Assembly (NCBI GenBank): GCA_002083615.1 | Contig: MSXO01000002.1 | Span: 189,086-253,085 of the forward strand | DNA: 64,000 nt | From: Proteobacteria bacterium ST_bin11 | GTDB lineage: Bacteria; Pseudomonadota; Gammaproteobacteria; Methylococcales; Methylomonadaceae | Reading direction: 5' to 3' | Translations under genes and position numbers: made by a program | In this document: one piece after another, positions 1 to 9,201 of the stretch | How positions within the stretch are numbered: position 1 is the stretch's first letter | Layout of the letters: each line of letters opens with the position of its first letter | Notes under the pieces: model-generated | The model's input: only the letters and a program-made list of their open reading frames with translations | Told to the model about the DNA's origin: nothing | The model's database searches: none

Positions 1-857
1 ACCGCCACCAGCGCGGGTGACTGGGCTTTTATGTCTATCAAACGTTGGGTTTGTTGCCGCAAGGCATCGATTTCATGCTGCTGCGCTTCGATCACACGGG
101 TTTCTTTTTCCAGCATTTTGATTTGACTCTTCAATGCATCGACCGCTTGGCCTTCCTGCCAAACCGGCCAGATCAACACTGCCAGAAATAGTAGCAACAG
201 TATGCTCGTCAACAGCCAATGCATAGCTTGCGCCAAGGCGTTACCGCGAGGTCGGTAAGGTTCCGGGAGCAAGTTATAGCTAGGCGCACTGGCGGGGCAA
301 ATCGTGCTGGCGTGGCAGTAATCCACTCGTCCCGGCTGTATTCCTAAAGCCTGTAATTTGCCCAACTGCTCGTCCAGGATTGTTTTGGGCGTAAATACCA
401 GCAATACTTCAATTTGTCCGTGCTCGGTTTTGCCGAGCGGTATTGCGGCAAAATAGACTTGTTCGGCCTTGAACGGCGTATACCGGTCTAATTCAAACCC
501 GACTACTTGCTGTAAATTTTCTTGCGCCGCAGCGGGCAAATAAACGATTTTTTTTAAAGCTTGCGACTCGGCGAGGCGCAAGATGCATTCAGCTTTGTCA
601 AACTCAGGATTTTGGGCTTTTACAGTGTGATAGCTCTCCGCGATCGCACTGTCTAGCTGCCACGTCATGGGGGTTTGCAATTCGGCTTCGCGGTAGAAAT
701 TGATTTGAAAATCCGCGTCGACTGCGCTAATCACGATTGCGCCGCTGCGATCAGTTAGTAAGTCTCGAAGACGATTAGGTACCAAAAACGCCAGCTCTCG
801 CCCCCACCACTGGAAGAAACGTTTCAGATCGAAATCAATGGTTGTTTGTAAATTCAT
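1..857 (-). CDS. gspL: Type II secretion protein GspL (3' end outside window)
   Basis: This is the last gene of the visible gsp run and is cut by the window start, so only about 285 N-terminal residues are seen. The ATG at 857 lies inside gspK (23-nt overlap), which supports translational coupling. The cytoplasmic part resembles the GspL/PilM-PilN type of platform protein. One membrane helix follows near residues 212-232 (LLTSILLLLFLAVLIW), then a region with coiled-coil character (EKETRVIEAQQHEIDALRQQ). GspL anchors the GspE ATPase to the inner-membrane platform and works with GspM. Identification rests on operon position and topology, because this family diverges strongly in sequence. Confidence 0.8.
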   Translation of the reverse strand, partial: MNLQTTIDFDLKRFFQWWGRELAFLVPNRLRDLLTDRSGAIVISAVDADFQINFYREAELQTPMTWQLDSAIAESYHTVKAQNPEFDKAECILRLAESQALKKIVYLPAAAQENLQQVVGFELDRYTPFKAEQVYFAAIPLGKTEHGQIEVLLVFTPKTILDEQLGKLQALGIQPGRVDYCHASTICPASAPSYNLLPEPYRPRGNALAQAMHWLLTSILLLLFLAVLIWPVWQEGQAVDALKSQIKMLEKETRVIEAQQHEIDALRQQTQRLIDIKAQSPALVA

Positions 858-1806
858 CTTGAACGGTAATTAGCTGGGATTCCTTTGCCGAGTCGAATAA
901 GGTCAGCACATGCTGACCTTGATTCCAATCCAGTATTTGGTAGGGTGCTAGGCTGGCGTCTTGGTTCTGGATTCTTAATACTGCTTCGATAGCGGCCGTT
1001 GCCTGATCATCCAGCAGGGTTTGCACAATAATAGTATAGGTTTGCTCTGAATCGCCGAGCGCCGAATCGGTTTGCTCGGCGTCGTCATTGTTGGCGGAAT
1101 CAGATTCGGCCAAACGCTGGTCTAAGTATACATCATGAATATTCTGTTCCTGGAGGCTATCGCCTACTATTTGCAACAACTCAGGAGGGGCAAGCCGCGT
1201 GTTCAATTCCGCTTGTCCGGAATAAATGGTCACCCACGGTTGCAGCCGCTCGTGAATATCGGTGGTGAAACCCAGCACTAATTGCAACTCCTCCAGGGCT
1301 TGAAAAGCTTGATTGCTGGGCTGATAGGTCAAGCCAGCCTGCCGATATTGCTTTTTCTCGGCACCTTGCGGTCGCGGTTCGTCGTCGGCATCCCGCCAAT
1401 CCAGGAGGGCGTCGAGCAAGTTCTGCCGGAGTTTTTCGTCATCGCTTACCGAATTGATTAATGCCTTTAACAAGGGCTCTTCCGCTGCGTTGATATCGAT
1501 TTTGCCCGATTCGGCGATAATTCTGATCCGAATTTCGCTATCGTTGGTCGCTATCCGATAAATGCTGCCATCCGCAAGCCAGCGCTGTTTGGGGTTGGCA
1601 TGCTGCAGCATGAATCCGGCAATGCTTAAACCTGTTTCCGCCAATGCCTGGGCTTGGGCATTGTTTTTTAACGCGCCGGCAACGCTGCTTTCTCTGCGCA
1701 TGCTCAGCGCAAAACTGCCTGCCATCAGGCTCAGCAGTGTCAATATCCAAATCACGATTACTAACGCCAGGCCGCGCTGCCGCTCAAGCATCTGCGCGTC
1801 ACGCAT
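835..1806 (-). CDS. gspK: Type II secretion minor pseudopilin GspK
   Basis: A 323-residue GspK, the large tip pseudopilin that forms the GspI-J-K complex on the T2SS pseudopilus. It has a prepilin-type N-terminus (QRG followed by LALVIVIWILTLLSLMAGS) and the enlarged alpha-helical domain typical of GspK, with the stretch DWRDADDEPR near residue 140. As usual for GspK, the residue five after the cleavage site is not Glu (LALVI instead of FTLIE). The frame stays open to 1860, but the ATG at 1806 is chosen because gspJ stops at 1808 and this start leaves the prepilin leader at normal length. It overlaps gspL downstream. Confidence 0.92.
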   Translation of the reverse strand: MRDAQMLERQRGLALVIVIWILTLLSLMAGSFALSMRRESSVAGALKNNAQAQALAETGLSIAGFMLQHANPKQRWLADGSIYRIATNDSEIRIRIIAESGKIDINAAEEPLLKALINSVSDDEKLRQNLLDALLDWRDADDEPRPQGAEKKQYRQAGLTYQPSNQAFQALEELQLVLGFTTDIHERLQPWVTIYSGQAELNTRLAPPELLQIVGDSLQEQNIHDVYLDQRLAESDSANNDDAEQTDSALGDSEQTYTIIVQTLLDDQATAAIEAVLRIQNQDASLAPYQILDWNQGQHVLTLFDSAKESQLITVQDEFTNNH

Positions 1807-1807
1807 A

Positions 1808-2527
1808 CTATTGATTCTCCACGCCGGGTTGGTTTTGCCCGTCGAGTAGGGCTTCTGCATTGGGCTGGCCGGTGATTTTTAAGGCAAATATCATATCCGG
1901 CCAAAAGCTGCCGTCATTCAGCGATATGCTGATTTTCACCAGTTTGGGTAGTTGACCCGCGTTTTGCCAGGTTTGTTGCCAGCCACTGGTGTCGTCATTA
2001 GTGTCAGCGGCAGAACCTAAATAACTAATTTTGAAATTCTTAATGTTTTCTAAAAGTGTGACTTGTTCGGCGTCGTTTGGGTTAGTTTCGGCTTGTCGAT
2101 AAGGCATCAGGGTGACTTTTAGCACTGATGGTTGTTTTGGGTCCAGTCCGACAAAAAAGATCTGCAAGCCCTTGCGTGCCGACGCCGCAGGCAACGCAGA
2201 GACAAACCTGATACTTTCCGGGAAACCGTCAAAAGCTAGCTTTTGCGGTTCCTGTGATTCCTGGGGTTGATTGGTTTGTTCCAAATTTCCCTGGTCCAGG
2301 TTGTCTCGGATAACGGGGAAGGGTTTGGTAGTGCTTAAATGCCGTTTGAAGAATTGATAAACCACTGCTTTTTGGTTTACTTCGCTTATTTTAGCTTCGC
2401 CGCTGTTCCAGCTTTCCGCTGCGATTCGCAAACTGGCGAATAACAACACTACCATGATGCCCAGCAGGCTGATGGCTATTAGCATTTCGATCAGCGTAAA
2501 ACCCTTCGCGGATGAGCGGTTGAACAC
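1808..2527 (-). CDS. gspJ: Type II secretion minor pseudopilin GspJ
   Basis: A 239-residue minor pseudopilin with the prepilin motif KGFTLIEMLIAISLLG. The preferred start is the GTG at 2527, which shares a base with the gspI TAG stop. This gives a seven-residue basic leader before the Gly-Phe cleavage site. The open frame continues upstream to 2599, but that extension runs inside gspI and would give an abnormally long leader. GspJ sits with GspI and GspK at the pseudopilus tip. The globular part is the expected length for the family. Confidence 0.92.
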   Translation of the reverse strand: MFNRSSAKGFTLIEMLIAISLLGIMVVLLFASLRIAAESWNSGEAKISEVNQKAVVYQFFKRHLSTTKPFPVIRDNLDQGNLEQTNQPQESQEPQKLAFDGFPESIRFVSALPAASARKGLQIFFVGLDPKQPSVLKVTLMPYRQAETNPNDAEQVTLLENIKNFKISYLGSAADTNDDTSGWQQTWQNAGQLPKLVKISISLNDGSFWPDMIFALKITGQPNAEALLDGQNQPGVENQ

Positions 2528-2946
2528 TAGCCGGGGCCTTGCTGTTGTAATTTTAAAGTATGCAATTCCACGGAACGCGGTTGCTCTTCCTCGCCCCAAG
2601 CCACTGTGACCCGAACCGACATCAGCGCCGGTGCGGGTGCTTGCTGATCCGTGTTGGTGTCTCTCAGGCCAGGTCGCGACGGCGCTGGTGACGCATCACT
2701 AACTACGATTTGCCAGTCGTATTTATCGCCCTCTGTGCCCTGACTTTCGCCGGCTGTTAACTCGGCTTCCACGCCGGTGCGAGCCATCAGCGATTCGGCG
2801 ATTTGTACCGCGATAGTATATTCCTCGGATATGACAGCATTGTTAACACCGGTGCCGAAGATGCGCAGCAGCACGGTCAATGCGATCGCCATGATGGAGA
2901 AGGCGACCAGTATTTCCAATAAAGAAAAGCCTCTATGCCGCTGCAT
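2527..2946 (-). CDS. gspI: Type II secretion minor pseudopilin GspI
   Basis: A 139-residue minor pseudopilin. The prepilin leader MQRHRG is followed by the cleavage motif FSLLEILVAFSIMAIALTVL, with Glu at position 5 of the mature protein. The short globular domain contains the family-typical segment where a helix ending in AESLMAR precedes the beta strands. The ATG at 2946 lies inside the end of gspH (14-nt overlap), so translation is probably coupled. GspI nucleates the GspI-J-K tip complex that starts pseudopilus assembly. Confidence 0.93.
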   Translation of the reverse strand: MQRHRGFSLLEILVAFSIMAIALTVLLRIFGTGVNNAVISEEYTIAVQIAESLMARTGVEAELTAGESQGTEGDKYDWQIVVSDASPAPSRPGLRDTNTDQQAPAPALMSVRVTVAWGEEEQPRSVELHTLKLQQQGPG

Positions 2947-3460
2947 CCGAAATACTGACTTTGCCGGTAATCCAGTTCACATCGATGCGACGCAACTCCG
3001 TGCCCCATTCTAAGGTGATTCGCCCACCCGTGGACGAGCCGTCGCCGAAGAAACGAATGTTACCTTGCTCGCCTTCGCTAAACTCGTCTTCCGCGATCAC
3101 CACTGAAACGTCTATTTCTTCGGCAAACGGGTAAGTCTTGCTGCGGTTGCTGATACTGTAACTATTATCTTGCAGATTGATTGCCACGCTGACCGGTTTT
3201 TGCGTCATCAGCGCTTGGCCGTGAGCGTAACGCAGGGCCGAAGCCATATCTCGGGCGACTGCTTGCAGCTTGGTGCTGCGATTGCCTGAGCCGATATTGC
3301 TGCCGATTACCGCGAAGGCCAGCACACTGATTAGCAGAACGATGATTAGCTCGATCAACGTAAAGCCACAATTGCGATTTGGCGAATACGCAAAACAGGA
3401 GCGGCGTGGCGGCGCAAATCCTTGCGCATCCAGTGGGTGGATGACAGACAGGGCGTTCAT
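2933..3460 (-). CDS. gspH: Type II secretion minor pseudopilin GspH
   Basis: A 175-residue GspH/FimT-type pseudopilin. The leader is unusually long (about 32 residues before the cleavage motif GFTLIELIIVLLISVLAF). The segment following the helix (ARDMASALRYAHGQALM) is characteristic of GspH/FimT. The gene directly follows gspG, whose stop codon abuts this start. The long leader may mean that true translation begins further in, but no internal Met or Val with a good ribosome site is evident before the motif. GspH links the GspG shaft to the tip complex. Confidence 0.9.
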   Translation of the reverse strand: MNALSVIHPLDAQGFAPPRRSCFAYSPNRNCGFTLIELIIVLLISVLAFAVIGSNIGSGNRSTKLQAVARDMASALRYAHGQALMTQKPVSVAINLQDNSYSISNRSKTYPFAEEIDVSVVIAEDEFSEGEQGNIRFFGDGSSTGGRITLEWGTELRRIDVNWITGKVSISDAAA

Positions 3461-3895
3461 TTATTCCCAGCTATTGATGTCCTGATCTTCGCCTTCGCCA
3501 CCTTCTTTTTCATCAGCGCCATAGCTGAATAGATCGAATTTGCCGTGTTGGCCGGGGAAGACATAGTGATAGTCCTGATTCCAAGGATCTTGCGGAATTT
3601 TCTCTTTACGTAAGTAGGGGCCGTTCCAGCGCTTGGCGTCGGAAGGTCTTTCGACTAATGCCGATAAACCTTGCTGCGCGGTCGGATAGCGGCCTTCGTC
3701 CAATTTATACATATCCAGAGAAGCCGCCAAATCCTCGATCTGCACCTTGGCGGCCTTGGTTTTCGAAGCGCCCATATGTTTCATGACCTGCGGTCCAACA
3801 ATCCCGGCCAGCATGGCGATAATGCCTAGCACCACCAACAGCTCCAGCAAGGTAAAACCGCGATGGCGGCGTAATGCGTGTTTCATGTTATTCAC
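3461..3895 (-). CDS. gspG: Type II secretion major pseudopilin GspG
   Basis: A 144-residue major pseudopilin forming the shaft of the T2SS piston. The prepilin motif HRGFTLLELLVVLGIIAMLA has Glu5, and the GspG signature follows (MYKLDEGRYPTAQQGLSAL, then PWNQDYHYVFPGQHGKFDLF). The tail carries an acidic stretch, DEKEGGEGEDQDINSWE, where the family coordinates calcium. The ATG at 3895 is preceded on the coding strand by a purine-rich AAGGAAGGAGTG ribosome site. A 76-bp gap separates it from gspF upstream. Confidence 0.96.
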   Translation of the reverse strand: MNNMKHALRRHRGFTLLELLVVLGIIAMLAGIVGPQVMKHMGASKTKAAKVQIEDLAASLDMYKLDEGRYPTAQQGLSALVERPSDAKRWNGPYLRKEKIPQDPWNQDYHYVFPGQHGKFDLFSYGADEKEGGEGEDQDINSWE

Positions 3896-3971
3896 TCCTT
3901 CCTTTTTAAATTAATTGTCTATTTGGCTAATGCTTTGCTTTTACGGTCTAAGAAGCAATGGGTGGTTTTAC

Positions 3972-5189
3972 TTACACGGCCAGATCGTTAACGCTCAAGA
4001 TCGCCAGTAAAATCGAGACTATGATGCCGCCTATCATCAAGCCGAGCGAGATAATCAGTGCTGGCTCCAACAAGGCCAGCATTCGCTGGATCGTGGTCTT
4101 CAGTTGCTTATCGTAAATTACCGCCACTCGCATCAGCATCTCCTCCAAGCGGCCGGTTTCCTCGCCCATTTTAATCATTTGCACAGCCAGTTTGGGAAAC
4201 AGGTTTTGCTGTGCCAATGCATCAGACATTGTCCGGCCTTGCTTGAGCTGCGCTTCGGCGTTTTCCAACAGCTCTGCCAAGACCATATTTCCGACGGTTT
4301 CCCGGACGATACCCAGGGACTTAAGAATCGACACACCGTTACCCAATAAAGTGCCGAATGTGCGGCTGAAATTGGCGACCTCCATGGTCAGCACTATGTC
4401 GCCGAACAGCGGAAACTTCAGTAGCCTGCCGTCCCACGCCTTCTTCCCCACCGGATCGGCCAGCTGCGATTTTATAGTGTGTACGCTGCCCAGAATCACA
4501 ATTAGCAAGACCCACCAGTAGCTCTGCAGAAATTCCGCCAGACCGATCACGATCTGCGTCGGCACCGGCAACGCTTGGCCGGCGCTGTCGAACATTTCTT
4601 TAAACTGGGGCACCACAAAGGTCAGCATTACGAACAACGAAGCTAGCGACATCACCAATAAAACCGCCGGATAAATCAGGGCTGTGCTGACGGTATCTTT
4701 CAATTCTTGCGAACGATCCATGTATTCGGATAGGCGCAGCAAGACGCCACCCAAGTTGCCCCCCAACTCGCCGGCACGGATCATGTTGAGATAAAACTTG
4801 GAAAACACCCCACTCTGACTTTCCAGCGCATCAGCCAAGGCTTTACCGGCTTTGACCTTTTCCAAGACTTCCCCCACCAGCTTGTTTAGCTTCGGGTTTT
4901 CTTCGGTCAACTGCATCAGAATCGTTAATGAGCGATCCAGCGGCAAGCCGGATTCCAGTAAGGTTGCCAATTCGCCGGTCAGCATACCGATTTCTTTTTG
5001 CGATAATTTGACAGTGGCCGACTTTAGTTTGAAACCCAGGAAAGATTTATCTTTAGCCAGCTCGATGCGGATTGGAATCAGCCCCTGGTTTTGCAATTCC
5101 AGCAGCAGTGCTGGCTCGTCGACTGCATTGCGCACGCCTTCCTCGGCGACACCTTGGTTGTTGACAACTTTGTATGAGAATAAAGGCAT
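3972..5189 (-). CDS. gspF: Type II secretion inner-membrane platform protein GspF
   Basis: A 405-residue polytopic platform protein of the PilC/GspF family. It has two repeated cytoplasmic T2SSF domains (about residues 70-195 and 275-395) and three membrane helices, the last being ALIISLGLMIGGIIVSILLAIL near the C-terminus. The N-terminus starts with the family pattern MPLFSYKVVNNQGVAEEG. GspF couples the GspE ATPase to pseudopilin extraction. It is separated from gspE by an autotransporter gene, while in most gsp operons gspE and gspF are adjacent. A second paralogue (MshG) is encoded at 39905-41128. Confidence 0.95.
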   Translation of the reverse strand: MPLFSYKVVNNQGVAEEGVRNAVDEPALLLELQNQGLIPIRIELAKDKSFLGFKLKSATVKLSQKEIGMLTGELATLLESGLPLDRSLTILMQLTEENPKLNKLVGEVLEKVKAGKALADALESQSGVFSKFYLNMIRAGELGGNLGGVLLRLSEYMDRSQELKDTVSTALIYPAVLLVMSLASLFVMLTFVVPQFKEMFDSAGQALPVPTQIVIGLAEFLQSYWWVLLIVILGSVHTIKSQLADPVGKKAWDGRLLKFPLFGDIVLTMEVANFSRTFGTLLGNGVSILKSLGIVRETVGNMVLAELLENAEAQLKQGRTMSDALAQQNLFPKLAVQMIKMGEETGRLEEMLMRVAVIYDKQLKTTIQRMLALLEPALIISLGLMIGGIIVSILLAILSVNDLAV

Positions 5190-5230
5190 GGATTGGTTTA
5201 GTTTGAGCGTATTAGCCGGGTTTGCAAATT

Positions 5231-5258
5231 GTTATACGGCAATGTTCTTGGCATGCAA
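5231..5258 (-). promoter_or_regulatory. Candidate sigma-70 promoter ahead of gspF
   Basis: On the minus strand TTGCAT (5258-5253) and TATAAC (5236-5231) are separated by 16 bp and lie about 42 bp upstream of the gspF start. The -10 element matches the consensus at five of six bases and the -35 at three. If used, it would let gspF-L be transcribed independently of the autotransporter gene upstream. This is read by eye only. Confidence 0.3.
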
Positions 5259-5395
5259 AGTAGGCCCGCGGAAACATTTACATTGGTCTGTACGGTTTTT
5301 AACGTTCGCATAGATGATCTCGCGTATTAGGCTTAGCGATGCTCGACTCTGCCCGCAACTAAAGGTCGACACTATAAGACACTTGTCAACGTATC

Positions 5396-8300
5396 TCAAA
5401 ACTCCATGCGTATGCCTATATTGAAGGCGTGCCGGGAAATATATTGTTGGCCTATGGTGGTGTCGTATTGCACGAACGCCGAGCCGCCAAAGGGCAGTTG
5501 AGCGGATAGGCCGGCGCGCACATTGAGGTAATCTTTGTCGATGATAAAATTGTTGGTAGTAAAGGAATTGTTAGGTGCGTCGACGAAGCGAGTGGTGATC
5601 AAAGAATTCTTATTGAACCACTGGTGTTCCCACTCTACATTGACCTGCGAAACCAGAACGCCAATCGGTGTGCTCATGGCATGTGAAATCATCGCGCCAA
5701 TGCTGCTGCTTAACGCTTGGTTGTCCAAATCGCCGATGATCATGTTCATGCCTAAACCGGCGCCTTGTTCTTCACGACCGTTAACGAAGTTATAACCGTA
5801 TTCGGTGCGGCCTCTAAGGCCAAAAGTCCATTCTTTTAAGGCTATGTCGTAACCGCTGCTGAGACTGGTGCGGTTTTGCCAGCCGTCCGTTAGGCTGGCT
5901 GCGGTTTCATTGATAGGCCTGTCGTTGGCATCGCGATATACCGTGGTGCGTTTCGAGTCGTATTGGTTATACGTCAGGTTATTCACCAGATCAACGTACC
6001 AGTTGTCGGTAAGGTTCAATGAGCCGAAGGCTGAGAGGGTATAGCCGTCTATCTTTTGGCTACCTCCCTGTTGCGAAATCACTGCACTGCTGCTGCCGTA
6101 GCCGGCAGATAAGCCAAGCAGGAGTCGTTTGCTTAGGCGATAGTCAGCACCGGCAGTGACCGCCGACATGGTTGAAGCGTAACCGCGTTGCGCTATCGTT
6201 GCCGTTCTATCCGCCCATTCGAACTGGCCGTTAATGAATAGACCTAAATTGCTGAAGCCGGAGATAAGATCGGTTCCATCGGTATCGTTACCCGTGTTCA
6301 AGGAAAAACTGACTGAAGACGGGTTGGTCGATGAGGACTGACTATCCTTCTCCGGCGTTGTGGCTTGAATACTGATGCCGTTAGCACTGGGTGCGCCGGT
6401 TGCGCTGGGTGCGCTTAAACTACTCGATCCACCGGGTGAGCTGATACTGTTTGCCTGATTCGGTGAGCTGATAGTGCTTTGTATAGTGTTGGTGTTCAGG
6501 GAATTGGCTACCGATGAACTGATGTTGGCCGGCGCATTGAAACTGTTGCCAGCGCTTGCGTATCGTAAGGTATTGAGTCGCTGATCGATGTTGCTGGTTT
6601 GTAGGCGGGCTATTTGGTTGGACACGGTTCTTTCTGCTGCGATCTGGCCCGGGCTAATCTGCCTTAAGGCGCTGATAAACTGATCAACTTTGCTGGCATC
6701 GCTGTTACCGCTGGCTAAAAACGGCTTTAAGCCATTCAATAGATTCTGCAGATTGGCCGGGGTGGAGGCGCTGCAATCTATCTGCTGTAAAGCGCTGGCT
6801 AGGGATTGCACATCAGCGGGCACCAGATTGGGCAATCTCGGTATCATGGTCAGCAACAACTGTTTTTCTTGTTTGGAAAATACAAACATATCGCTGGACC
6901 CTTCCGGACAGCTAATGCGCTGATTAAAATTTCCGGTGATGCTTCCGCTGGTGGTTTGTAATAGCACTGATTGCGAAAACGCTTGTTGCGGCGAAAAATT
7001 AGGCTGGCTTAGCAAGCGTTGTAAGTTTAATTGCGCGCCCTGGATATCTATGCTGCGTGCTGTGATCGAATCTGTAACCAATTGCCCGCTCACGCCACCC
7101 AGTTCTAAATTCAAGCTACTCGATGGACGGAAGATCAAATCCGCTGCCGTGGCATCAATTGCCGCTATTCCACTGCCACCCGGCCCCGGCGAAAAGCTAT
7201 TGTTAATGTCTACAATGCCGGCGTAGGAACCGCTGCCGGAGACTGGACCATTTAAGGTTAACCGTGCACCGGCGCTGCCAACCCTGCCATCATTGATTAC
7301 CGGGCCGCTTACTGTGCCGTTGCCGCCGAAGCTTCCCGCTTGAATCTCGGTCAAAGCTTGGCTCCAAGCTCCGTCCACGCGGGTAGTGCCCGTTGTTTGC
7401 CGGTAAGTACCGTTGCCGATAAACGACGCATTGCTAGTCACGCGCACATTGCCGGAATTAAGGACGGTCGATTGATTGTTGAGGATGAAATTGCCATTTA
7501 GCAATAAATCGCTGGCAGAGCCACCCGAGCCATTGATGATCAATCGGCCGGGGCCACGCATTTCGCCGCCGGAAAGCACTGCGGATTGCACTGCTAGTTC
7601 GCCTGGCCCCGACAGGATCCCGCCGGTCTGCACATAACGACTTACCTGGGCACTGTTACGCTGCAAGTTTACAGTGCCGTCGCTAATCGTAAAGGTGCTG
7701 CCCAGATTGAAGAGGCTGGCTACCGAGGACGAAAAATTAACAATGCCGCCCGACACTGAAGTGGAATTGCTCGCAGAATAATTCCCGTTAATGGTGTTTG
7801 TCCCCCCGCTGAAAAGTACATCGGTAGAGGCCACTGTAGCGCCGGGGTTAACTAAATTGGTTCCACCGCTAAACACTACGTTGGCAGTGGCAATATTGCT
7901 ACCCGAATTGAATTGCTGGGTGCCTCCACCGAATTGCAAGGTACCGTTACCGGTGAAATCGGCGGAATGGGTATTACTACCGGTAAAGTTCAATATGCCT
8001 GCATCTACAAGCGAGTTACCCGTGTAACTGTTAGTGTTGTTTAAGGTCACGGTACCCGATGTGGTTTTATTCAAACCGACGTTGCCGCCCAACTTGGCGT
8101 TGACCATGCCGGATTGCAGATCGAATGCGCTGTTGGAGGTCAGGGTGCCTGAGCCATCGATAGAGCCCGAGAGCAATTGCACGCCGGCGACGGTATCGTT
8201 ATTTGTGCCTAGGTTAAAGACGTTGTTATTGCCACTGACGACCAGGCTGGAAGCGTCGGCGATGACATTGCTTGCCCCCAAGGTCAGGGTGCCGGCGCTG

Positions 8301-9052
8301 ACCTGAGTGCTGCCGGTGTAGGTATTGGCGCCGTTCAGCGTCACAGTGCCGCCGGTGGTTTTGTTCAAGCCGATGCTGTTGCCACCCAACTTGGCGTTGA
8401 CCGTGCCGGATTGCAGATCGAATGCGCTGCTGGAGGTCAGGGTGCCTGAGCCATCGATAGAGCCCGAGAGCAATTGCACGCCGGCGACGGTATCGTTATT
8501 TGTGCCTAGGTTAAAGACGTTGTTATTGCCACTGACGACCAGGCTGGAAGCGTCGGCGATGACATTGCTTGCCCCCAAGGTCAGGGTGCCGGCGCTGACC
8601 TGAGTGCTGCCGGTGTAGGTATTCGCACCGCTTAACGTCACGGTGCCGCCGGTAGTTTTGTTCAGACCTACATTGCCATCCAACTTGGCGCTAACAGCGC
8701 CGGCTTGTAGGTCAAAGGTGCTGGTCGATGTTAGGGTGCCGGCACCACTTAATATGGCGGCTGAATTCGCTAACGTGAATTTCGTCACCGTGGGCGAAAT
8801 ATCAAGATCCACGTTTTGACCAACGTTGATAACCGCATCATCCGCGGCTCCAGGACTTGCGGCGCAAGACCAGTTAGCGGGAGTAGACCAAATGGAATTA
8901 GCCACTTGCCAGTTACAAACGGCAGCGTCGGCCGTTGCAATAAATCCGAGCAGCAGTGCAGAGGTCGCAGTGGATAGAATGGCAGCCGCTTTGCGAAAAC
9001 GCCGTCCGGCTATCAATGCATTGTTTTCAGACTCGGCTTGCGATTGACACAT
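5396..9052 (-). CDS. Autotransporter (type V secretion) with beta-strand repeats
   Basis: A 1218-residue type Va autotransporter. An extended signal peptide (hydrophobic core AILSTATSALLLGFIATADA, cleavage near residue 43) precedes a passenger made of autotransporter-associated beta-strand repeats. Their hallmark LNKTTGGTVTLSGANTYTG occurs several times in the first 350 residues, two copies being nearly identical. A Ser/Asn-rich linker (about residues 830-925) leads to a C-terminal beta-barrel of about 280 residues ending in IGIRMEF, with the expected terminal Phe. The passenger is probably a surface beta-helix. It lies between gspE and gspF on the same strand, which is an odd place. It may be an insertion into the gsp operon. 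Function beyond surface exposure cannot be told. Confidence 0.93.
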   Translation of the reverse strand: MCQSQAESENNALIAGRRFRKAAAILSTATSALLLGFIATADAAVCNWQVANSIWSTPANWSCAASPGAADDAVINVGQNVDLDISPTVTKFTLANSAAILSGAGTLTSTSTFDLQAGAVSAKLDGNVGLNKTTGGTVTLSGANTYTGSTQVSAGTLTLGASNVIADASSLVVSGNNNVFNLGTNNDTVAGVQLLSGSIDGSGTLTSSSAFDLQSGTVNAKLGGNSIGLNKTTGGTVTLNGANTYTGSTQVSAGTLTLGASNVIADASSLVVSGNNNVFNLGTNNDTVAGVQLLSGSIDGSGTLTSNSAFDLQSGMVNAKLGGNVGLNKTTSGTVTLNNTNSYTGNSLVDAGILNFTGSNTHSADFTGNGTLQFGGGTQQFNSGSNIATANVVFSGGTNLVNPGATVASTDVLFSGGTNTINGNYSASNSTSVSGGIVNFSSSVASLFNLGSTFTISDGTVNLQRNSAQVSRYVQTGGILSGPGELAVQSAVLSGGEMRGPGRLIINGSGGSASDLLLNGNFILNNQSTVLNSGNVRVTSNASFIGNGTYRQTTGTTRVDGAWSQALTEIQAGSFGGNGTVSGPVINDGRVGSAGARLTLNGPVSGSGSYAGIVDINNSFSPGPGGSGIAAIDATAADLIFRPSSSLNLELGGVSGQLVTDSITARSIDIQGAQLNLQRLLSQPNFSPQQAFSQSVLLQTTSGSITGNFNQRISCPEGSSDMFVFSKQEKQLLLTMIPRLPNLVPADVQSLASALQQIDCSASTPANLQNLLNGLKPFLASGNSDASKVDQFISALRQISPGQIAAERTVSNQIARLQTSNIDQRLNTLRYASAGNSFNAPANISSSVANSLNTNTIQSTISSPNQANSISSPGGSSSLSAPSATGAPSANGISIQATTPEKDSQSSSTNPSSVSFSLNTGNDTDGTDLISGFSNLGLFINGQFEWADRTATIAQRGYASTMSAVTAGADYRLSKRLLLGLSAGYGSSSAVISQQGGSQKIDGYTLSAFGSLNLTDNWYVDLVNNLTYNQYDSKRTTVYRDANDRPINETAASLTDGWQNRTSLSSGYDIALKEWTFGLRGRTEYGYNFVNGREEQGAGLGMNMIIGDLDNQALSSSIGAMISHAMSTPIGVLVSQVNVEWEHQWFNKNSLITTRFVDAPNNSFTTNNFIIDKDYLNVRAGLSAQLPFGGSAFVQYDTTIGQQYISRHAFNIGIRMEF
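8084..8620 (-). repeat. Two near-identical tandem 297-bp repeats in the autotransporter gene
   Basis: The stretch from about 8084 to 8323 recurs at about 8381 to 8620, offset by exactly 297 bp (99 codons). By eye I count only two or three differing bases over roughly 240 bp. A third, more diverged unit begins near 8625. The repeat keeps the reading frame and encodes passenger beta-helix rungs. Near-identity at the DNA level implies a recent duplication or ongoing gene conversion, and copy number could vary between strains. Confidence 0.9.
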
Positions 9053-9201
9053 CGTGAATCCGTGATGTTAGTGGGAAGTGGGGAGCTTAGGAAAATTTCA
9101 CTTGCGGATATCTGCCGTGAGAAATATTAGCCTCGTCATTCAGAGCCTTTCTAGATTCAGATCAATGAAAGTCCAGTTGTCGAGGACTCACTCAAACCGG
9201 C

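Noticed and set aside
7791..8603. Long plus-strand frames opposite the autotransporter
   Set aside because: They mirror the repeat structure of the real gene in antisense, have no ribosome sites or motifs, and show proline/valine-rich junk composition.
8084..8720. CRISPR-like repeat array
   Set aside because: Repeats are about 297 bp long, in frame and protein-coding, with no short spacer structure.
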